Source: Priapulus caudatus
Taxonomy: Eukaryota > Priapulida > Priapulimorpha > Priapulimorphida > Priapulidae
Length of the DNA: 64,000 nucleotides
NCBI RefSeq assembly: GCF_000485595.1
Contig: NW_014577110.1
Span: 1-64,000 of the forward strand
Direction of reading: 5' to 3'
Every line of letters starts with the position of its first letter. The first letter of the stretch is position 1. Under the pieces are notes generated by a model. The model searched no databases. It was not told the DNA's origin and saw only the letters and a program-made list of their open reading frames with translations. Shown one piece after another: positions 12,801 through 24,800 of the stretch. The position numbers were made by a program, and so were the translations under genes.

Positions 12801-15800
12801 AGGGTTCACTTTTTATTTTATTGAGCACCTCAGCACGTGTCAAATTTGGTGCCTTTATTATGATTTGAGCCTTTCATGTACTATGATGATCGATCTACAA
12901 TAATATGACATTAGTCAATGGCTAAGTCTGAATCTGCTGCCTCAATATCAATTATACCAACGGTTTCTTATAATTAAAAGATAATAAATTTTTAGAGGCT
13001 GTTCTATCTACGATATTAATGAGTAGAATGGGGAAGGTGTTGGTGTGGACTTCCTATCATTATCGCTGACCTTTTTTGCAGAATGATAGAGCAGGATGAA
13101 GAGAGCAAGAAGATACAAGCCTCTATAAACAATGGAATGACTCTCAATGCGCAAAATCTTCAGGTACATACTCATTCCAATCTTCTAGTTTACTATGTAA
13201 CACTTATGTTCACGTGTGTGTGCCGGCATGCGCGCGCGCGTTTGTGTGTGTGTTTATGTACATACTGTACATCGTTTATCAATGTCATCGTTACCAACGC
13301 TCGGGTACTCAAACATTAACACCTGACGTGTGTGCTGTAGGAGTATTTGAAAACTTGGGATGAGTTCAAGGAAATTTGGGAGATCAATAAGGATGCTTTC
13401 ATCAGGCGGTACGAGAGATTGAAGCCGAGCGTGGCTTCCTTTGATGCAGACATCTCCCGCTACACTGAGGTGGCCAACAATGTGCAATCTCAAGAGACTA
13501 TTCTCAATATACAGGTATAGCCATAGAAAACATAGAAGTAATAGTGAATGCGTATCTTGATTTTTTATCATTAGATTCGTTTTCTCAGATTTATGAGGTG
13601 GTTACTGAGTATCTGGTGCAGTTCTGAAGTGGGCGCTGGTTTCGGCAACGTTTATATTATACTACATTCATGCTTGTAGTTTGTGCTGCTAGACTGCTCT
13701 CTGCTGAAATACTCCGTGCTCGGTCACTGCTCTGAATGGCAAAACAAGTTCACTGCCCTGCTCGCCGAAATCGCCGCCAATAAACTGAACGAGATTCACA
13801 AGTATCTGGAAAAGAACTCGGAGAGGTTAGAATAGTGTTACTACCTACTTACATTTGTATTACCCAGACGTGCTGAACTGCAGCTACTACATTATAATTA
13901 TATCATAATTTCAATATTGATTTATTAAATCACAATGTGTGGTGGCCAAATACCCACGTATTCCATAGTATAATTGTAGTTACGCTGAGAGGGTCTATGT
14001 CCCCCAGGGTAGTGCCGGAACGTACCCTGGGTACGGTCCGGTATACCGGAACGTACCCTGGTACCATCTAATATGCCGGACCGTACCTCGCCTACTCCAC
14101 TAACGAGTCTAGAGACCATATCAGATAGTTACCAGGGTACTTTCCGGTATACCGGACCGTACCCAGGGTACGTTCCGGCAGTACCCTGGGGGACATAGAC
14201 CCTATGAGCTGTAGTTACTGCATCTGAAATCATTGAGGTTTTTATCACAGGGTCAGTGTCCCACCTACAAGCCTCGATGAGCTGGGAGATGGTATAGGTT
14301 TGTTGGAGAAGTTGCAGGAGGAGATGGCAGGAATAGAAGCCAAATTCCATCCGCTCAATGAACAGTTTGAAATACTGAGAAAGTATGAGGTCACAATACC
14401 TGAGAAGGCAAGTCCCTGCATGCATTTTTCATAGAATTGTATCATGAGCCATCTTTTCTGATCTATTGCTAGAGATGCCGTCACAGTAATCTTTTGCATT
14501 GTGAAATATTCAGGTGGAGAGTCAACTTGGCAGTCTGCCAGAAGCGTGGTCAGTCTTCCAGCACACCCTACTTGATGCAGACGAGATGCTGAAGAAACAC
14601 AAGGACAAGTTCAAGACTGGCCTGATACACTCGTCAGAGGATTTCAAAAAGCAAGTGGGGAGCTTGGTAGAAGAATTCATTGGCAAAGGTATCTGCACAG
14701 TTTCTTTAAGTAGCAATTTTAAACCATGGACAACCGTTCACACTACCGCGTATCTCCTCCCAGACACTCACTAGATTTGACTTTCCGTGATGTATTATAC
14801 TCCCAATAAGATATATCGCATATGTCCTGATAATAAACTCCATATGCGAGCAGAAAATGGTAACATTGTTTTCAATGGCAACTGCAGGTCCGTTTGTTAG
14901 TGGTGTTGCCAGTGTTGATGCCCTTGACGACATCAGCGCTTTCCGACAGCAATTGCTTGCTCTCAAGCAACAGGAGGCATCCATCCGCAGGGGGCTTGGC
15001 CTCTTCAAAATAGATCAGCCCCCCAGCAAAGATATACAAAACCTCGACAAGGTATAGAGCTGGAAAACGTTTTCCTAAATAGTAACTCGAATTAAATTAA
15101 ATGATTATTGGCAAATGAGTAATTGGGATAAGTGGCCCCTTGCTGTGACAGTGAATCATTATATCTTTACATCATATATCAGTATATATATATGATATAT
15201 ATATATCATATATCATATCTTTATATCAGTACATCTTTATATTATTTAAATGTACAGAATATGTTAAGGCATTACAGTCTGTGACTGCTTAGGTGTCCTT
15301 GTAGGGTTTATATTGCTTTCCTAGAAGCATTGAAATAACACGTTCAACTATGCAATAGGATCTTGAGTACCTCGAGATGATCTGGGAACTTAGCAAGGAG
15401 TGGGAGGGACTCTGGCATCTATGGAAGCAGCGGAGGTTTGTTGAGCTCGTGACAGACGACATGGAGGTGCAAGCACAGGGCATCCTCAAGAGGCTCGTGA
15501 AGTTAAGCAGGGAGTTGAAGGTATGTTAATGTTGTCACCGTATCATTTGTGTACGTGAAGAGGTCATGTGTACCTGCCACACGATGGCATCGGGATTGCT
15601 TTTGAGACATGTATGATCTCTAACCGCTAATGTTTTCTTCGTACAGGAGAAGAGCTGGGAAGTTGTAGAATTTAACAAGGCGAGGCTGGAGCAGTTTAAG
15701 CGCACGATGCCACTTATCCAATCCCTTAAAAATCCGGCGATGAGACAGCGCCACTGGGATGACGTCAAGGATACTGTCTGCAAGAGCTTTGATCATCGCT

Positions 15801-18800
15801 CGGAAGAATTCACACTCGAACAGATCATCATGCTGGGCTTTGACCAGTATGTGGATAAGATTGGGGATGTGTCTGCAGCTGCCAGCAAGGAATTGTCCAT
15901 CGAGGAGGCCCTTGACAGCATCAGATATACCTGGGAAACAATGGCCTTGGACATCACTCCGTACAAAGAAAGGGGGCATTTTAGGCTCAAGTAAGAGTTT
16001 CTTCCTATCAATATGTGGGTGCAATAAAATCCCAAATGGAATTCTCAGCAATAACCATCTTGAAGTCTATTATTTCATTTGCTTGTATGTACAAGTAAGG
16101 GGTTTCTCGGTTTTCATAGGGCAACAGACGACGTATTCCAGGCCCTAGATGATAACCAGGTGACCCTCTCCACGATGAAGGCTTCGCGCTATGTTGTAGC
16201 ATTTGAATCTGATGTTGACTACTGGGAAAGAACACTATCCCACATCCTAGAGGTTATTGAGATTCTGCTCACTGTTCAGAGACAATGGATGTACCTGGAG
16301 GTCAGTGATCAATTCTTTTGTTATCACAGTTATGCAGTATTGCTTTGGTTAACACTTCTGTCCAACGGTCATCCTATCCAGTGTTCCATCCTAAATTATA
16401 CCTATTTTGAAAAAAGCAGGCAATCTAAACTTATTCTATTAATATTCTATTGTCTCTTGCAACCTGTAATATATAGCTGCTATATATTTGCGTGCATGCG
16501 CGCGTGTGTGTGCATGTACTCATGTGTGTGTATGTGCATGCGTGCGTGCGCGTGCGTGCGTGTGCATGCATGTGTGTACGACAGCATATGCGTGTGCTAG
16601 CTACCGCACGTGTGGTGAATGCTCGAAGCCCTGCCACTTCCTCTCCTGCAGAACATCTTCCTTGGCGAGGACATCCGCAAGCAGCTGCCGCGCGAATCGG
16701 CCGAGTTCGACGAGGTCAACAGCAGCTGGAAGACGATCATGACGCGCATCAGCAGGGACACGAACGCGCTGCGCGGCACGCATCATGACCGCATGCTCGA
16801 GCAGCTGACCAACATGAACGCCAAGCTGGAGGACATACAGAAGTCGCTCGACATGTACCTCGAGACGAAGCGGCAGATCTTCCCGCGCTTCTACTTCCTG
16901 TCGAACGACGACCTGCTGGAGATCCTCGGCCAGTCGAAGAATCCGTCGGCGGTGCAGACTCACCTGAAGAAGTGCTTTGACAACATCAAGTCTCTCAAGA
17001 TGGGCAAGGTATCTGTTGTTGTTGTTTTTTATTTAATATATTATTTTTTTATTTAATTTATTATAAAATAAAATAAAAAATGAAAAATAAAAAGGTATCT
17101 GTTGTTTTTGGTGCTGTGTAGATTCAGCTTCAACGTCTTTCATCCTCATTGACCTTGGTGTATGACCTCGCATGATTTCTATTTCCTGGTGCTATGGAGA
17201 TTCAGCTTCTAGCTTTCAACGTATTCCATCCTCAATGCAGTAATGACCTCGGTGAATGACCTCGCATAATTTCTTCTATTTGTTGAGTGCACTATAGACG
17301 CAAAAGAAGTAATTTTCATGATTGTACATTGCAGAGTAGCATCACTCAGAAGTTTGAAGCGTCCGGCATGTATTCCGCAGACGGCGAATTCGTAGACTTT
17401 GTACAGCCCGTCTTGCTAGAGGGTGCTGTTGAGGTGTGGCTGTGTGATGTGGAAAGAACTATGCGCTGGACACTTAAGGAACAGCTGAAGCAGACGAGAC
17501 TGGCTCTGAAGAAAAACATCAGCAAGAGAGACAAGTGGGTCAAAGATTGGCCAGGACAGGTAGCATTGTCTCTTCACTGTTGACCTTCACATTTATGCTG
17601 CAAATTCCAGCTATCATCGTGTACAATGTTCAAAGTATTCAATATTTATCGTAAGATGTACCTTTGACTTTTAGCTGTGCATCACAGCAAGTCAGGTGCA
17701 GTGGACAACGGACTGCACCAAAGCATTAGCGTTAACCAAGGAAAGGGGTGATAAGAAGCCATTAAAGAGCATTAAGAAAAAACAGGTAAGTATTTGATCA
17801 CACGTGTTAAGGATAGTGGTAGTGTAAGTGTATCCAGTGTATACAGTATAACAGTATATAGCCATAGTCAAATGTACGCCACTACAAGTAGCGCTGAGAG
17901 GGTCTATGTCCCCCGGGGTACTGCTGGAGCGTACCCTGGGTACGGTCCCGTATACCGGAACGTACCCTGGTACTATCTAATATGCCGGACCGTACCTCGC
18001 CTACTCCACTAACGAGTCTAGGGAGTCGCCTACGCCTACTCCCTAACCCTAACCCTAACCCTAATCCTAACCCTAACCCTAACCCTAATCCTAACCCTAA
18101 CCATATCAAATAGTGACCAGGGTACGTTCCGGCAGTACCCAGGGGGACATAGGCCCTATGAGCACAAGTAGCCAGCTGATAGAAACTAGGTTGTGTTCAA
18201 GAGGACCTGATGGGTTTATCAGTGCGTGCTGGTGAAGCCAAGGTGGGTACTGAGCTCAGCTGCACGTATGATTTTGCTTTTATGCTGAGTCATGGTTTTT
18301 ATCAAAGATATCATCGTGTAAGTGTCCTGAATTACTTGTCTTATGACTATAAATTGCACATATAATGCAATATTGCACTTCTTACAAATTATTACAGCTT
18401 CCTATAGTTTACACACATCCGGCACTAAATGGAGTAATAGTGAATTTACTTCGTCCCTAGGTAGCAATGCTGGATAAATTTTCTGAGGCAATCCGGGGGA
18501 ACCTAACAAAGCAGCAGCGTGCAAAAATCGTTGCCTTAGTGACAATTGAAGTACATGCCCGTGATGTCATTGAGAAGATGATCAAGACTGGTTGTAATGA
18601 TGTGACAGCGTTTGAGTGGCTGAGTCAACTCAGACTCTACTGGGATAAGGTAAGTGTTGCGATATCTTTATAGATGCTATAAATTTCTTATTCACGGATA
18701 GTTGTGCCATTTCGAAATCAAATTGATCAACGTACTATTTAATCGCAGCAACTTTAATTAGTTCTGACCGATATTGACACTTTCGCAGGACATAGATGAC

Positions 18801-21800
18801 TGCATTGTACGACAGACAAACACGCAGTTTCAATATGGCTACGAATATCTGGGCAACTCCGGTAGACTGGTCATTACGCCTCTAACTGACAGGTATAACC
18901 GTGTGTTCACTGCAAAACTTTACAATAATGCACCAAATGTGTGAGATTAGAAACAGCACGTGTGGCAATTATTACATCAGTGCTGAGACACTTCTATTAA
19001 GACTATTATGATTATTTTTACAGGTGTTACATGACCTTAACCACGGCCCTGCATCTGCACAGAGGTGGTAGTCCAAAAGGCCCAGCTGGAACTGGTAAAA
19101 CGGAGACCATCAAGGACTTGGGAAAAGCTCTGGGAATGTATGTGATCGTAGTGAACTGCTCCGAGGGCCTCGACTACAAGTCTATGGGTAGAATGTACTC
19201 CGGACTTGCACAGGTACACACTGCAAATAGTTTCATTGTCATATTATGTTGTCCACATATAAATATTACCTGCATGTAACACCCACTCGAGGGAAACAGT
19301 AAAATTGGACTTCATAGGCAGGTGGCCATTCTTTAGAGGAGGCTTTTCTGTATAATTGCTTCTCAAGGGAAACTTTAAACGTGGGGAGAGCTGACGGCTG
19401 ACACATGACCGTATTTTGAACCTATACACTTCTGATGTGCTATGCATTCGTGCATTGTATTGAACTAGTAGTGTTATTTAATTTTGGCTGTGTTTTTGTG
19501 TCACATGTAACCTCTCCACACCAAGACGGGCGCGTGGGGTTGCTTCGACGAGTTCAACCGCATCAACATAGAGGTGCTCTCCGTCGTCGCTCAGCAGATC
19601 CTGTCCATCCTGTCGGCACTGTCGGCCGCAGCAACGCGCTTCGTCTTCGAGGGCAGATCCATCAACCTGATGTGGTCGTGCGGCATCTTCATTACGATGA
19701 ACCCAGGTTACTGACGCTGAGAGGGTTTATGTCTCCCAGGGTACTGCCGGAACACACCCTGGTACTATCTAATATGCCGGACCGTACCTCGCCTCCTCCA
19801 CTAACGAGTCTAGGGAGTCGCCTACGCCTACTCCCTAACCCTAACCTGTAGTGTAGTTAGTATGTTATGCTTTACTTTCTGTATTCGTTTACGGCAGTAC
19901 CCTGGGGGACATAGACCCTATGAGCATTACTGACGAGCGCCTTCTTACTCACGATTATCAACTCACGCTCTCTTATGCGTGCGCATGTTTTCGTGTCGGC
20001 GACCAGTAGCTGTGCTACTGCTCCGCCATGTTTCATTGTCAAAAACCATGTGTGGCACTTGCTATTCAAATATAATAGTGAATATCTAGGTTCAGTAGAA
20101 ACGTGATGTTTCAAGCTAACGTATACGTGGGTTGAGGACATGGTTTTATTTAATGTGCGTAGGATATGCTGGTCGCACCGAACTCCCCGACAACTTGAAG
20201 TCCATGTTTCGGCCAATCTCCATGGTCGTGCCGGACTCAGCTATGATTGCCGAAATTATGCTTTTCGGTGAAGGATTCAGCAATACCAAGGTTTAATTTG
20301 CATTCCCAGCTATGCAGAATTTTAATGGAGTTCGCATGGGCTCTCTAGCGATCTGAGAGAGGTTTTCCATATTTTCTTATAAGTAAAGCATACACGAGCT
20401 AGCATTAGAAGTATCATATGCAACATCATATTCTTGTGGAAACTTGTATTTTAAGATTAAACTTAGAATTTAGATTGTTTGTGGCAGATTTTAGCAAAGA
20501 AGGTGCAGGCGTTGTTTAGCCTGGCAGTGAGGCAGCTGTCGAAGCAGGACCACTACGAGTTTGGCCTGCGAGGCCTCGTCTCTGTGCTCAGATACGCCGG
20601 CCGCAAGAAGCGCGACTTCCCGAACATGCCCGACGAGGAAGTGCTGTTGCTCGCCATGAAGGATATGAATGTGGCCAAGCTGACCGCTTCCGACCTGCCA
20701 CTCTTCAATGGCATAGTGTCGGACCTTTTCCCCGGAGTCGAGACGCATGTGATAGACTATGAGAAGGTTGGTGGACAATGCTGTGTGTGTGTGTGTGTGC
20801 CAGCATTTCTCTGCTGGACACTTTGAAAATCTTCCAGTTCGATCACCTTGATCTTTTCAATAGACCACGTCTAGTTTCATATTTAGTTGATACGATTAAG
20901 GAACGAAATTTACAAGGCGTTCATATGTTTATGGTTATGAAACTTTATGACGAGGGCACTCATATTTTGCTTTCTGTCCGGTGGTGTCCATCACAGCTGA
21001 AAGAAGCTATTCTAGCTGAGCTAAAGGAAGCCAAGCTACAGCCACATCCGATAACGATCCTGAAGATCATCCAGCTAGCCGAGACAAAGAACTCGCGGCA
21101 CTCATGCATGATTGTCGGCTACACGGGCTCTGGCAAGAGCGTCGTGTGGCGCATGCTGCAGGCTGTCATGTGCAGGCTGAAGCGCCAGAAAGAGCCTGGT
21201 TACAACTATGTCAAGGTGACGTAGTACAGTATTACCCCACGTTACGCAAGCAATGCGTTCCAAAAAACACATTTGTTACGTAAAATTCCATAACATCAAG
21301 CTAACATCAAGCTGCTCGTTTTTCTATTAACTTCCATTGCATAATTGGAGATTGGTTCTTACAGGAATTTCATTTTAGCTTCATTTTGTGATCATGTTAT
21401 CTTTGCCATTACAGGAATTTCCAATAAACCCCAAAGCCTTGTCTCTTGGTGAGCTGTATGGGGAGTTTGACCTGAACACCAACGAGTGGACAGATGGCAT
21501 TCTCTCCAGTGTCATGAGGCAGACCTGTGCAGGTGAGCAGTGTCTGCTACATAATACCATGAAACTCCATGATTCACCGAGTGTTTTGATGCTCCATTAT
21601 TCACTGGGTTTTTTCATGTTCCGTGGCAATATCCCAAATAGACACGTTTGCAGTATCATTCAGACCCCCAACCCTTCTGACTCACCTACTAAAATACATG
21701 ATAATTATTTATAATAAAATTAATGTTATTTGAGAGTAGTGATGTAGTAGACACCATTGAATTACAACCCATATTATAATGCATCATTGATGTTATATTT

Positions 21801-24800
21801 ACTATATATAACCCCTCTGCACCATATCTCCAAGGAAGTTCCTACTTCACATCTAATGCTGACCTTTGATTCCCTGGTGCTAAATCTTGTACTCGTCACA
21901 CTCTTCACCCTGTGCTTCATTGCACTGTGACCTCTGACATCACGCGAGCAGACGAGAAGCCTGATGAGAAGTGGCTGTTGTTCGACGGACCGGTCGACAC
22001 ACTGTGGATCGAGAGCATGAACTCTGTCATGGACGACAACAAAGTGCTGACACTCATCAATGGCGAGCGCATTGCAATGCCTGACCAAGTACGTACGTTT
22101 TCATGTCGGCCCGCCGGTCGTCCATTGTATATTAAAAAGAAGTTCGTGCATTGAGCAGGTTTTGTCTACGTTTTATCTGTGAATCTATGATGAACAATTC
22201 GGACAGAAACTGTTTTTGTTTAATGTGTCTGAGTGCTTGCGTTTGTACGTGCGAGCGTGCATGCATGTGTGCTTGCCTGTGTATCCACGCAATGGCTGCC
22301 AATGCTGTGACAATGCATGCGTGTGTTTTTAAAATTGGATTGCAGGTGTCGTTACTGTTTGAGTGTGAGGATCTGTCAGTCGCATCACCAGCAACAGTGT
22401 CTAGATGCGGCATGGTCTATATAGACAGTACTGACCTTGGCTGGAAGCCCTATGTCGACTCCTGGCTAGGCAAGAAGATGGATAAGGTGTGCCCTACTCC
22501 TGATTCCTTCAAATTATCACACTTAATATATAATTCCTACTATATCTACTTATATAATATATGTACCGTGTTCAACATCTCACCCGGCAATGCGTTTTAA
22601 CTGGAAGTAATTAACCCTACCGTAATGATCCCAATCGTGTGTTAACGCTGCCGACAGAAACTGGCAGAAGAGTTGCGGCGGCTCTTTGACAAGTACCTGG
22701 CTAAAGTGCTGGAGTTCAGGTGTAGCAGCTGCAAAGAATCGGTGCCCATCAGTCAGCTGAATGGAGTCGTGGCGCTTTGTCGGCTCTTCGATGCCCTTGC
22801 CACCGAGAAGAATGGAGTAGGCATAACTTGTTCTTAACACACCCTGGGTTATGCGGTGTGACTTTTCATGGCATTATGCGGTCCCATTTCGAGCTAATGT
22901 GCTTCTAACTAGAATACATCCCTTAGCATGACCTAACCATATACTTGGATGTAATGGTTTCTATATTGAATAGCAACAACGCAAGCATAGATTCAAACTA
23001 AAAGTCGCCCCTTAATAGGACGGAATACTGGCCAGTAATAATGTCCATATTGCATGACATCAATAAAAGAAGAAAGCTGTTGTAGTGACTGAGAACAATA
23101 GTGCAGTTCACCTCCACACTGCTATCGACACACCTTGCAGGTTGATCCAGTCAGCGAGAGCTTTGTCCAGATGATAGAGCTGTGGTTCATGTTCAGCATG
23201 ATCTGGTCTGTGTGCGCTTCGGTCGATGAGGAGAGCAGGAAAAAAATGGACAACTATTTGCGTGAGCTCGAAGGCAGCTTTCCAGCGAAGGACACCGTTT
23301 ACGAGTACTACGTCGATGTCAAGAACAAGACCTGGGCTCTCTGGGAGGACAAACTGAAGGCAGGCTGGAAGTACAGTCCAAGGTACGATGTGTCGCTGAT
23401 CAGCAGACGCAATACAATCTTCACACACTATCTAGCAGCCATTATAACAACTCTGTATAAACATCTGATCTCTCTATTGATTGTAACTACATGCATCGGT
23501 GAAATGCAGGATCTCTCATCTGTAGAGAAATCCACTTTCTTCATGGGTTTTATTTTTTTTATTTCAGCATGCCTTTCTATCGGATAATAGTACCAACTGT
23601 GGACACTGTCCGGTATGACTTCTTGGTTTCCAACCTGATCCAGGCTAATTGTCCAGTGCTGGTAACAGGGCCAGTTGGCACAGGCAAGACCAGCATTGTC
23701 CAGAACGTGCTGGGCAATCTAGACAGCAAAACCTACAGCATACTTACTGTCAACATGTCAGCACAGGTAACACCGGGAACATGCAAACATTTTTTTAGGA
23801 GTAATATGAGCCTTTCGATTATAATAAATGTTTCCATCTAGAAAGAAACATCTTAATAATTGGTCTTAATAATTTTCTCATCTATGCGGATTGTTTATTT
23901 CAGACTACATCCAACAACGTGCAGGATATCATCGAGAGCAGAGTGGAGAAGAGAACGAAGGGCGTGTATGTACCGGTTGGGGGCCGGCGTCTCATCACCT
24001 TCATGGACGACTTCAACATGCCTGCGAAGGACACTTTTGGCTCACAGCCCCCACTCGAACTCATGCGACAGTGGCTCGACTATGGCTTCTGGTATGACCG
24101 GCAGAAGCAGATCGTCAAATACATCAAGGTATGCAGAAATAGGTTGATTAAGTTAGCCTCAGTGGCAGCGATGCTGCCAATGTTATATGGTCAATCAATC
24201 TGGCATTTTTATTTCGTTAACTCTCCCAGCCATTTCTTTTAACCAGTTATGTTGTACAGTTATTGTTTTACTTAGAAGTATATTGATTTGGATGATATTT
24301 TTCTGTTTTTAAGGATATGCTGTTGCTGGTGTCTATGGGTCCACCAGGAGGTGGCAGGACAATCATATCTAAGCGACTACAGAGTCGGTTCAACCTCATC
24401 AACATGACCTTCCCGCACGAGTCGCAGATCAAACGCATATTCGGTAGCATGATTACACAGGTATAAACATCGCGAAGTTTACATGGTTCCACGTCGGTTC
24501 ATCAGATACGTCCTTATTACTATTCTCTGTGACTTTCTATGCTTGACAGTGGCAAGTTATCGTATTTTGCAGAAACTGCAAGACTTCGAAGAGGATGTGA
24601 AGCCCATAGCCGAGGTCATGACCCAAGCTACAATAGACATGTACAACTTGATCGTTGCACGCATGCTCCCAACCCCTACGAAAATACACTACCTCTTCAA
24701 CTTAAGGGACATATCAAAGGTATGTTGTATAGCACTATACTTGTTTGCATCTTTTATACCACTGCCTAAGAATGAAAAAGTACGTCTGCTAGACATATAT

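Noticed and set aside
16431-16788. Cys/Ala/His-rich open frames around 16.4-16.8 kb
   Set aside because: They come from the TG/CG microsatellite and the antisense or shifted frames of GC-rich exon 29.
18036-18110. Chromosome end suggested by CCCTAA repeats
   Set aside because: The tract is short, lies inside a transposon with perfect target duplications, and is surrounded by DNAH2 exons.
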